Positions 42,603 to 49,433 of a stretch of DNA of 64,000 bases are shown here, in pieces. This stretch comes from an uncultured Bacilli bacterium. GTDB taxonomy: Bacteria; Bacillota_I; Bacilli_A; RFN20; CAG-826. The position numbers and the translations under genes were made by a program. The notes below the pieces were generated by a model that did not search any database, had not been told where the DNA came from, and was given only the letters and a program-made list of their open reading frames with translations. The stretch's first letter is position 1. Each line of letters opens with the position of its first letter. Where the stretch lies: NCBI GenBank assembly GCA_934700895.1, contig CAKUXV010000005.1, positions 61,378 to 125,377 of the forward strand, in the 5' to 3' direction.

Positions 42603-43517
42603 ATGCAGGTCGAAGAAATAAAGGTTCCTTACAAGGAATACCTCACTTATTGTAGGGTCGTGAATCCCGGTGGGAAAAAAACGCCTTTGCTTTTGCTACA
42701 CGGGGGCCCTGGGTCCACACACAATTCTTTTGAATTGTTTGATTCTTTTGCTTTTTCCTCGGACCGTCCTGTCGTCATGTACGATCAAATTGGCTGCGGC
42801 CTATCGTCTATTCCCGACGACAAGCCGGAACTTTATTGTTCAGATACTTGGATTGACGAACTTCAAAATCTCATCGCCTTTCTTCACTTGGATGATTTTT
42901 ATTTATTGGGCCATTCTTGGGGCGGCATGCTCGCCCAACTATATTGCCTAAAAACCGGGTCCAAGGGAGTGAAAAGCCTAATTTTGTCCTCGACGTTATC
43001 TTCCGCATCTTTATGGAAAGAAGAGACCCATCGGTTGATTCGTTCCATGAGCAAGGAGGATCAAAGGACTATTCGGGAAGCCGAAGAGAAGAACGATTAC
43101 ACCGCTCCGGAATTTCAAGAGGCGTTGGACCATTATCTGAAGATGACCGTCTCCGATTATTCCAAGGACGATCCAACTGTCCCTGAATGTTTGAGAAGGA
43201 AGAAAAATCCGGGAAGTGTTGCTTATAACGCCGCTTGGGGTCCTAGCGAATTTCAACCGCTTGGAAACCTCAAAGACTATGAAATCACCTCCCAATTAAA
43301 GGAAATTCGACTACCCGTCCTCCTTCTTTTTGGCGAAAAGGACGAATCTACCAAAAGGGTGAACCAAGCGATGTATGACGCCCTAACGAACGCATCGAAA
43401 GAAATGATTGAGATTCCAAAGACGAGACATATGACTTATTTTGAAAATTCAGAATGCTATTTTGAAGTTTTGTCTCGCTTTTTAGAGCATAATGAATATA
43501 GGGAAAAAACGAGATGA
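42603..43517 (+). CDS. pip: Proline iminopeptidase-family hydrolase
   Basis: A 304-residue alpha/beta-hydrolase of peptidase family S33. HGGPG (oxyanion region) near residue 34, DQIGCGLS, nucleophile elbow GHSWGGMLA near residue 100, an acid in LLLFGEKDEST, and RHMTYFE supplying the His. It probably removes N-terminal proline from peptides in the cytosol, although related members also act on esters or amides. There is no ribosome site; a GCTAAT/TAATAG box lies four to six bases upstream, so it may be leaderless. The stop overlaps the GGDEF gene (ATGA). Confidence 0.87.
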   Translation: MQVEEIKVPYKEYLTYCRVVNPGGKKTPLLLLHGGPGSTHNSFELFDSFAFSSDRPVVMYDQIGCGLSSIPDDKPELYCSDTWIDELQNLIAFLHLDDFYLLGHSWGGMLAQLYCLKTGSKGVKSLILSSTLSSASLWKEETHRLIRSMSKEDQRTIREAEEKNDYTAPEFQEALDHYLKMTVSDYSKDDPTVPECLRRKKNPGSVAYNAAWGPSEFQPLGNLKDYEITSQLKEIRLPVLLLFGEKDESTKRVNQAMYDALTNASKEMIEIPKTRHMTYFENSECYFEVLSRFLEHNEYREKTR

Positions 43518-44617
43518 CACCTGAATTTGGCTATTACACCGCAATAATTTGCGTATCCGCTGGGGTGATGGTCGTCTGCGCCTTATTAAGCGCAGGGAGC
43601 CGTGCTTTGCCCAAACAGCAAAGAAGAATGATGTTTGTTGCCTTTTGCATCGTGATGGCAGCTGCTTTCTTGGAATGGGGAGGAGAAGCGTTGGAAGAAT
43701 TTGGATCTTCCAATCGTGTTGCTCACATCGCTTTGAAACTGATGGAGTTTTCACTTGCCCCCTTTTTGGGAGCATTTATTGGGCTGATCTTTCGGAGGAC
43801 AAAACTGGGTTATACCATTCTTGGTTTCTGCGGAATCCATGTCATATTGGAGTTTATCCTTTCCTTTTTCGGTGCGGTAATCGTCGTAGACTCCAATAAC
43901 CAATACCACCATGGGCCCTTTTATTGGATCTATGTTGTTTCCTATGTTATTTGTTTTCTGTATGCATTATTTGAAATTGTTCGGTTTATCGTTGAATTCC
44001 GTTATCGTTCCGGCGTTTGGCTCATTGTGACGGTTATTGTTTGCGTTGTCGGTTTGTTGGTTCGTGCGATTTGGTCGGAAATTCGTCTCGATTGGCTCGC
44101 CATGGCCATTGGAATGCTGTTTCTCTACGTTTCCGTGGTGGAATCCTTTGCTCAAACCGACTATTTGACGATGTTAGGAAATCGCCGTTCCTTTGAAGCC
44201 AGACTATCTCAGCTGAAGAAAAAAGAGGTCATTATCCTTGTTTTGGATTTGAATCAGTTTAAGACGGTCAATGACACTTGTGGCCATCGAGAAGGCGATG
44301 CTGTTTTGAAAAAGGTGGGAAACATGGTTCGCGCCGCGTTTGACCGGCTTGGCAGTGGCTTCCGCTATGGTGGGGACGAATTCGCCTGTATCCTTTATCA
44401 CAATTTAGAGGAATTGCCGATGGCGTTGGCCATGTTTGATGCAGCCGTGGAAAACGAAAGAAAGACGGATCCATCGATGCCGACTATTTCTTATGGCTAT
44501 GCCGCCTATAAACCTGGGGAGAAAACGGTTTTGGAAACGATTGAAGAAGCGGACTCGAACATGTACCGTACGAAGCATCGTTATTATTTGGATAACGGCA
44601 TTCCGGAAAATCGCTGA
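43514..44617 (+). CDS. Membrane-bound diguanylate cyclase (GGDEF)
   Basis: A 367-residue protein. Residues 1-215 form seven or so membrane helices without a known sensor signature. Residues about 215-367 are a GGDEF domain: DYLTMLGNRRSFE, LDLNQFKTVNDTCGHREGD, and an intact active site RYGGDEF. The inhibitory RxxD site five residues before GGDEF is not conserved. It is predicted to make cyclic di-GMP in response to a membrane or envelope signal. Coupled by overlap to the proline iminopeptidase gene; no phosphodiesterase is seen in the window. Confidence 0.9.
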   Translation: MTPEFGYYTAIICVSAGVMVVCALLSAGSRALPKQQRRMMFVAFCIVMAAAFLEWGGEALEEFGSSNRVAHIALKLMEFSLAPFLGAFIGLIFRRTKLGYTILGFCGIHVILEFILSFFGAVIVVDSNNQYHHGPFYWIYVVSYVICFLYALFEIVRFIVEFRYRSGVWLIVTVIVCVVGLLVRAIWSEIRLDWLAMAIGMLFLYVSVVESFAQTDYLTMLGNRRSFEARLSQLKKKEVIILVLDLNQFKTVNDTCGHREGDAVLKKVGNMVRAAFDRLGSGFRYGGDEFACILYHNLEELPMALAMFDAAVENERKTDPSMPTISYGYAAYKPGEKTVLETIEEADSNMYRTKHRYYLDNGIPENR

Positions 44618-44623
44618 AGGAAA

Positions 44624-44965
44624 TTAATCTTGGCCTTTATCGTGTAGCTCGTTGTATTTTTTGTTGGATCCTCGGCATAGATTCGGCGGATATTTCGCTT
44701 CGTTTTTACGTATCTTATCCATCATGATTTTTTTGACGTCTAAATGGTAATGGTCCGCCATCATGTAACAATAAGTGAGGACATCTGCCAATTCCTCTTT
44801 GACCTTATCGATGGATTTCTCTTTGAAGTCCCATTGGAAAACTTCCAGTAATTCAGCTGCTTCGATGCAAATGCTCTTAGCTAGATTTTCGCCACTATGG
44901 AACTGGCCCCAATCCCGCTCTTGGTTGAATTTACGCAAGACATCCATCATTTCTTCGTCGGTCAT
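44624..44965 (-). CDS. MazG-like nucleotide pyrophosphohydrolase
   Basis: A 113-residue all-alpha NTP pyrophosphatase. The metal-binding motif ExxE...D is visible as CIEAAELLEVFQW and KEELADVLTYCYMMAD. It probably hydrolyses non-canonical or excess dNTPs (dCTPase/RS21-C6-like subgroup). The start at 44965 has GGAGAGG upstream. A further ATG at 44986 overlaps the TATAAT promoter element and is unlikely. It is convergent with the GGDEF gene, six bases apart, without an obvious terminator between them. Confidence 0.88.
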   Translation of the reverse strand: MTDEEMMDVLRKFNQERDWGQFHSGENLAKSICIEAAELLEVFQWDFKEKSIDKVKEELADVLTYCYMMADHYHLDVKKIMMDKIRKNEAKYPPNLCRGSNKKYNELHDKGQD

Positions 44966-45057
44966 AAGTTTTTCCTCTCCTTGCATTATAAACTAAAAAC
45001 AATGTTTCGCCCTGGCAAAAGCAAGGAGTACAATGACGGAAAAGAAGGAGGCCTTTC

Positions 45058-45357
45058 ATGGCTGCTACCCCATTATTAACGAAGAATGCTTATATGCGAA
45101 TTGGCGAGCGTCTTTATTCCCTATACGAGGAAGAATACGGTGAAGACAAAGGAGTGAAGAAATTAGATTCCATCGAGATTCTAGACCTTTACAAGGGAAA
45201 GGGATCTAAGTGGATTTCCCCCACGGATTTCGACGAAATCCACGCGGCGTTAAAACAATATAAAGACAAAACAGATCCAGAACTCAGCAAAGTCATGTTT
45301 AACACGTATTTGACCCAATTGGAGGAACTTTGCCGCCTCCATGGGCTCATTCGTTGA
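45058..45357 (+). CDS. Small helical protein of unknown function
   Basis: A 99-residue alpha-helical protein with no recognised motif. It is charged, has no Cys pair or membrane segment, and contains two Asp/Glu-rich helices around YEEEYGEDKG and DFDEIHAALKQYKDKTD. AAGGAGG lies nine bases before the ATG and TACAAT about 30 bases upstream, so expression is likely. It is divergent from the MazG-like gene and sits upstream of rpsU. No function is assigned. Confidence 0.65.
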   Translation: MAATPLLTKNAYMRIGERLYSLYEEEYGEDKGVKKLDSIEILDLYKGKGSKWISPTDFDEIHAALKQYKDKTDPELSKVMFNTYLTQLEELCRLHGLIR

Positions 45358-45369
45358 GAAAGACTAGAA

Positions 45370-45387
45370 AAGGGTGGACACACCCTT
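45370..45387 (+). promoter_or_regulatory. Perfect hairpin in the rpsU leader
   Basis: AAGGGTG-GACA-CACCCTT forms a seven-base-pair stem with a four-base loop, about 50 bases before the rpsU ATG. It has no T-run in either direction, so a regulatory or mRNA-stability role is more likely than termination. Confidence 0.4.
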
Positions 45388-45438
45388 AGAAAAAGAGTAA
45401 ATTACAACAGCACCGAGCAGAAAGGTGGTGAGTGCGAA

Positions 45439-45615
45439 ATGTCCGTTAAAGTTGTTGTCCGTGAGGGCGAAACCATCGATGACGCGATGCGCCGCTTCAA
45501 GCGTGGCGTTAACAAGAGTGGCATCCTTCTCGAATGCCGCAAACGCGAAGCCTACCTTAAGCCGTGCCTTGCGCGCGCCATGAAATCCAAGATGGCCCGC
45601 CGTAAGAAGTTCTAA
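45439..45615 (+). CDS. rpsU: 30S ribosomal protein S21
   Basis: A 58-residue, very basic ribosomal protein. VVVREGETIDDAMRRFKRGV and KREAYLKPCLARAMKSKMARRKK match S21. AGGTGGTGAG provides the ribosome site 12-15 bases from the ATG, and a strong terminator follows the stop. S21 helps the 30S subunit select start sites on mRNAs. Confidence 0.95.
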   Translation: MSVKVVVREGETIDDAMRRFKRGVNKSGILLECRKREAYLKPCLARAMKSKMARRKKF

Positions 45616-45632
45616 TTCTTCCAATGATAACC

Positions 45633-45658
45633 AAAGTCGCCTTGCGCGACTTTTTTTG
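45633..45658 (+). terminator. Terminator of rpsU
   Basis: AAGTCGC-CTTGC-GCGACTT hairpin followed by TTTTT, 19 bases after the stop. Confidence 0.85.
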
Positions 45659-45713
45659 TGCCTAAATGGGGTCTGTTATTGCCCGAAGAATGGAGAGGGA
45701 GGAAAATGGTTCC

Positions 45714-47288
45714 ATGCGTTATTTTTGCTATATCGGTTACCAAACAAAAACGGTTGATAACCAAACTCGTCTTGTAGAACTCTGCATTCAAAAATGGAAC
45801 TTAAGAGGGGAGAAAACTTCTGAATCCCACATCACCCCGCTTACGAATCCCGCGGCGTTTTTTCTGGCATTGCGAAAAGCTTCGTCAGAATCGGATTCCG
45901 TTTTGCTTTCTTATAACGGGAAAATCCTAAATGCCATTTTGCATTTGGAAGCCAAGTTCGCCTCCTATTCTTTTGAGGGTTTGGAGACGTTCGATGTTAA
46001 TGAATTCCAAGGCATTACGTATGGCTTTGTGGAAATGGATATTCGTGATGCTTGGTGGCGTGTTTTCCATGAAAAGAAGGGGGATGTGGATGCCGTTTCG
46101 ATGGCTTTCATGGCAAAGAAATTGTTCGAATATGCCTGCGATTACGGCCAAACTGCCCCTAGCGAAGTTCTTAACGATCCCTATTTTGATAACTGCCGAT
46201 GTCTCCCAAAACAAAGGGATTATCACGTGGGTGGGGTATATGAAGAATCCCTGATCCACCGTTTGATTCATCACTCTAGTTTAGAAGAAATCGACCAGCT
46301 GCTTTTCTTTGATATCGAATGCTCAAACTGCGATCGTGGCGAAGGGAAAATCTGCGAATTTTCTTATTGCATCACAGGTTTGCATGGAAACATCCTTAAA
46401 GAAGAGGAAATCCTCGTTAATCCCGGGGTTGGCGAGGAGTTTGAATTCAAACTTTTGCGTCCAGGAGACGAACTGCACCTAAAGTATGAGGCGAATGATT
46501 ATTGGGCTTACCGTCAAGCCCCCTCCTTTGGCCAAGCTCTTCCTAAAATTGAATCCCTCTTACTTGATTCCCACACTTTGGCCGCGGGATATGCGGTTTT
46601 AAACGATCTCCGCTTCTTGGATTATTCCTTTAATCGTTATGGAAAACGCCTTGGACTTCGCGGCGCGTTCGACGTCCAAAAACTATACACCCCAATCGCC
46701 CATCGCCAAATCAAACTAGAAAAAGCGTATGAGATGTTTAGCAATGGAACCCCCTATGACGACGGACTCACGCCACATAGTTCGCTTGATGATGCAAAAA
46801 TGAGTGCAAAATCCTTCTTTTTCTACTGCAAGGCGAAAAATATAGACGCAAAAACCCTTTTAACGAATTCACGTGAATCCTTCGTTTTCCTTCTGGATTC
46901 CTTCTATGAGAACGTGGACGCACGAGACTTGTCTGCCCAATATAAATTCCGCCGCGACTATAGTCTTTACGTCCAAGATTGCCGAGCTTATTTAAAGGAT
47001 CTTTTCCAGAGCAAATGCCGTCAATTATTTTGCGATGCCACCTACTTAGAACGGTTTGCTAACGAAGGAGTGGGGAAACGAGTTTTCTTCACTTCGGCCG
47101 TTCAGGAAAAAGGAGAAGAGGCGGCCGACATGGTCGACGAACTCCTGCAAAGAGGATATTTTGTTGCCCGTAAACCGATAGATGCGGATTTTTGTATCCA
47201 TGACGAATACGAGGATCCGGACCGTTTGTCCGCATCCTTGAGAACGGAGGCAACGATGATCGTCTCCTTAAAAGAACTGCCAAATTAA
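45714..47288 (+). CDS. Tandem DEDD exonuclease with BRCT-like C-terminus
   Basis: A 524-residue protein. Residues about 195-380 form a DEDDh (DnaQ-like) 3'-5' exonuclease domain: FFDIEC (Asp200, Glu202), AGYAVLNDLRFLD (third Asp) and PHSSLDDAKMSAK (His and last Asp). Residues 1-190 look like a decayed copy of the same fold: YFCYIGYQ, SYNGKILNAIL and DVDAVSMAFMAKKLF fall in the same order but without the acidic catalytic residues. Residues about 450-524 (KRVFFTSAV, then ELLQRGYFVARKPIDADFCI) resemble a divergent BRCT domain. GGGAGG lies upstream of the ATG at 45714; two earlier in-frame ATGs exist. Its end overlaps the convergent gene by four bases. Confidence 0.75.
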   Translation: MRYFCYIGYQTKTVDNQTRLVELCIQKWNLRGEKTSESHITPLTNPAAFFLALRKASSESDSVLLSYNGKILNAILHLEAKFASYSFEGLETFDVNEFQGITYGFVEMDIRDAWWRVFHEKKGDVDAVSMAFMAKKLFEYACDYGQTAPSEVLNDPYFDNCRCLPKQRDYHVGGVYEESLIHRLIHHSSLEEIDQLLFFDIECSNCDRGEGKICEFSYCITGLHGNILKEEEILVNPGVGEEFEFKLLRPGDELHLKYEANDYWAYRQAPSFGQALPKIESLLLDSHTLAAGYAVLNDLRFLDYSFNRYGKRLGLRGAFDVQKLYTPIAHRQIKLEKAYEMFSNGTPYDDGLTPHSSLDDAKMSAKSFFFYCKAKNIDAKTLLTNSRESFVFLLDSFYENVDARDLSAQYKFRRDYSLYVQDCRAYLKDLFQSKCRQLFCDATYLERFANEGVGKRVFFTSAVQEKGEEAADMVDELLQRGYFVARKPIDADFCIHDEYEDPDRLSASLRTEATMIVSLKELPN

Positions 47289-47554
47289 AGGGACGAACCA
47301 GAAGAAGCGTTTTGCTGAACGTGGCGGTCTTTTCTAACTTCCTCGATTAAGGCTTTTACGGCTTCTATCCCTTCTTTTTGATGAATAAAAGCCAAGTCCC
47401 ATTCGTCTTTTTCTTCTTGGGTAGAACAAACGCTATCCCGCTCGTGATTTAGGAATTCGCTTGTTTTCACGGATGATTCTAAAGAATTTAAAACCATTTC
47501 AATGGCTTTTTCTCTTGTTGCATGCACGTGGGCCATTAATTCTTCAATTGTCAT
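47285..47554 (-). CDS. Small helical protein of unknown function
   Basis: An 89-residue, mostly alpha-helical acidic protein with two Cys-free helices (MTIEELMAHVHATREKAIEM and KEGIEAVKALIEEVRK). No family is recognised. The ATG has no ribosome site; TAAAAT ends six bases upstream, so it may be leaderless. It overlaps tail-to-tail with the exonuclease gene by four bases and is divergent from prs. Confidence 0.6.
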   Translation of the reverse strand: MTIEELMAHVHATREKAIEMVLNSLESSVKTSEFLNHERDSVCSTQEEKDEWDLAFIHQKEGIEAVKALIEEVRKDRHVQQNASSGSSL

Positions 47555-47715
47555 GAATTCATTTTAAAGCATGTGGTAATCGAGTGCTTGCAATTTTTTG
47601 ACACCGCATGAACTTTTCTTTAAGTTTCGCTCGATTCGCGCCCAAAAACGTTGGGATTCGTATTATCATATTGTACTGCATTGAGCTAACCCCAACTTAG
47701 GAGGAATAGGTAACC

Positions 47716-48687
47716 ATGCTTAACGAAAACGCCGTCGTCTTCTCATTGTCGGCCAACGAAGATTTAGCTTCGTCCATCGCTGACCTGCTTCACGTAAAAC
47801 TCGGTGAACGCTCCATTCGCAAATTCCCTTCTGGGGAAACCATTGTTGAGCCGATCGATACGGTTCGCGGCAAGCAAGTCTTCATTGTTCAATCGACTTG
47901 CCCCCCGGTGAATGAAAACTTAATGGAAGTTTTGATCTTCATCGATGCCCTTCGCCGTTCGTCCGCTCGCGAAATCAACTTAATTGTTCCTTATTTCGGC
48001 TACGCTAGACAAGACCGCAAGGCCAAACCTCGTCAGCCGATTACTTCTGCCCTTGTCGCCCATTTGTTAACGACCGCTGGTGTGGACCGCGTTGTCACTT
48101 GCAACCTCCACGCTGCCCAAATCCAGGGATTTTTCTCTTGCTTGGTTGATGATTTAAACGCCGTCCCCCTTCTTGCAAGGCAAATTCAAATGGAGCAAAA
48201 AGACTTCTCCAATGTTGTCGTTGTTTCCCCGGACCATGGAGGCGTTGCCCGTGCCCGTGTTTTGGCGGAAATTCTAGATACTCCGCTTGCCATCATCGAC
48301 AAGCGTCGTTCCAACAATTTGGAACCCGAAGCCATGAATATCATCGGCGACGTCACTGGGAAGCGCTGCATTATGATTGACGACATGGTGGATACTGGAA
48401 AGTCTGCCTGCATTGGTGCCAAAGCCCTTTTGGATGCCGGCGCGATTGGCGTTCAGTTAGCGGCTGTGCACGCCGTATTCAGCAAGCCGTGCTTTGATTT
48501 GATGAAAAACGGACCGTTTGAAGAAATCATTGTTACGGATTCCATTCCTCTTACCCCGGAATTCCGCGAACTGAAATTGGTTAAGGTGGTCACCCTCGCC
48601 AATATGCTCGCCGAATGCATTGACCGCATCGTCAACAATGCCCCGCTAAGCGCTGTCTATTCCGCTTACGGACCCGCAAGGGAATAA
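47716..48687 (+). CDS. prs: Ribose-phosphate pyrophosphokinase
   Basis: A 323-residue class I PRPP synthetase. KFPSGETIVEP, VPYFGYARQDRKAKPRQPIT (flexible ATP loop), VVSPDHGGVARA and the PRPP-binding loop CIMIDDMVDTGKS are all present. It makes PRPP from ribose 5-phosphate and ATP for nucleotide, His and Trp synthesis. TTAGGAGGAA lies upstream. The 160-base region in front contains a perfect TTGACA (47598-47603) and a small inverted repeat (CCCAA...TTGGG at 47641-47655), but the -10 is unclear. Confidence 0.97.
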   Translation: MLNENAVVFSLSANEDLASSIADLLHVKLGERSIRKFPSGETIVEPIDTVRGKQVFIVQSTCPPVNENLMEVLIFIDALRRSSAREINLIVPYFGYARQDRKAKPRQPITSALVAHLLTTAGVDRVVTCNLHAAQIQGFFSCLVDDLNAVPLLARQIQMEQKDFSNVVVVSPDHGGVARARVLAEILDTPLAIIDKRRSNNLEPEAMNIIGDVTGKRCIMIDDMVDTGKSACIGAKALLDAGAIGVQLAAVHAVFSKPCFDLMKNGPFEEIIVTDSIPLTPEFRELKLVKVVTLANMLAECIDRIVNNAPLSAVYSAYGPARE

Positions 48688-48701
48688 GAAATCAAACCCA
48701 T

Positions 48702-48729
48702 GCCACCGGTTGTTATCCGGTGGCTTTTT
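48702..48729 (+). terminator. Terminator of prs
   Basis: GCCACCGG-TTGTTAT-CCGGTGGC hairpin followed by TTTTTC. Confidence 0.9.
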
Positions 48730-48742
48730 CTTTGGAAGTCTT

Positions 48743-48748
48743 TATAAT
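48743..48748 (+). promoter_or_regulatory. -10 box of the SRP RNA gene
   Basis: Perfect TATAAT seven bases before the predicted 5' end of the SRP RNA; no clear -35 is visible. Confidence 0.6.
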
Positions 48749-48754
48749 GGTGAA

Positions 48755-48838
48755 GCCATCGCGAGGAACGGGCGGCGAACCAGGTCAGGTGGGGAACCAA
48801 GCAGCCTTAAACCATCTGCTCCTGTGCGGTGGTTTTTC
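48755..48838 (+). ncRNA. ffs: Small (4.5S-type) signal recognition particle RNA
   Basis: The region contains the conserved SRP domain IV signature: GGTCAGGT, an asymmetric loop with GGAACCAAGCAGCC, and flanking strands that pair. The 5' arm GCCATCGCGAGGA pairs with the 3' arm TCCTGTGCGGTGGT through mostly Watson-Crick and wobble pairs, giving a single long hairpin of about 80 bases. TTTTTC ends it. This is the Alu-less small SRP RNA that binds Ffh for co-translational targeting. It lies just upstream of tadA, as in several Firmicutes. Confidence 0.88.
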
Positions 48839-48842
48839 TCTT

Positions 48843-49280
48843 ATGGATTTCATGGATTTGGCTCTAGAAGAAGCCCGAAAAGCATTTGAAGAAGGCGAAA
48901 CCCCTATTGGGGCGGTTTTAGTACGCCACGGGCAAGTTCTAGCCAAGGCTCATAATCACCGCGAAGCCAAAAATGATATTTCCAGCCACGCGGAGATTGA
49001 AGTCTTAAAACAAGCGGGACAAGCATTGGGTTCGTGGAGCTTAGAGGGTTGCGCCCTTTATGTTACGTTAGAGCCTTGCCTCATGTGCGCGGGAGCAATT
49101 TTACAAAGCCGTATTTCTACCCTTGTTTATGGCGCGGATAACGTTGACGATGGCGCGATTTCTAAATACGGACTTCTAACGAAAGGGGAGCTTCTCGTCT
49201 ACCGCGGAGAGAAAAGCCAAGAATCCGAAACGCTTTTAAAGAATTTTTTTCATACGCTTCGAAAGAAGAATAAGCTATAA
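48843..49280 (+). CDS. tadA: tRNA-specific adenosine deaminase
   Basis: A 145-residue zinc deaminase that converts A34 of tRNA-Arg to inosine. Zinc ligands and the catalytic Glu are in SSHAEIEVL and EPCLMCAGAI. Length is typical. The ATG at 48843 lies only a few bases beyond the SRP RNA T-run, with no ribosome site of its own except GGTGG in the RNA's 3' arm, so expression probably depends on read-through from ffs. The longer in-frame start would run through the SRP RNA and is rejected. Confidence 0.93.
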   Translation: MDFMDLALEEARKAFEEGETPIGAVLVRHGQVLAKAHNHREAKNDISSHAEIEVLKQAGQALGSWSLEGCALYVTLEPCLMCAGAILQSRISTLVYGADNVDDGAISKYGLLTKGELLVYRGEKSQESETLLKNFFHTLRKKNKL

Positions 49281-49390
49281 TTTTGTCCCAATCATTGACA
49301 TCGTTACCGATTAGACAATGTAAAGATTTTCTCATTTTGTTTCGCTTATATCTTTCATTTGTGATATTATTCAGCCGTATAAAATTTACG

Positions 49391-49408
49391 TCGATTTATT
49401 TAAATCGA
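49391..49408 (+). promoter_or_regulatory. Candidate TetR operator at the ATPase operon promoter
   Basis: TCGATTTA-TT-TAAATCGA is a perfect 18-base inverted repeat. It begins eight bases after TATAAA (49378-49383), so it would cover the transcription start of the operon at 49434-54872, whose second gene is a TetR-type repressor. The rest of the 150-base upstream region shows an AT-rich stretch and no gene. Confidence 0.6.
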
Positions 49409-49433
49409 GAATAAGAAAAATCTTTGGGGTCGC

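Noticed and set aside
47555..47715. Hidden gene or riboswitch upstream of prs
   Set aside because: Only a TTGACA hexamer and a short inverted repeat are visible; no open frame or larger structure could be supported.
48720..48842. N-terminal extension of tadA
   Set aside because: The in-frame extension runs through the SRP RNA; the conserved protein starts at 48843.
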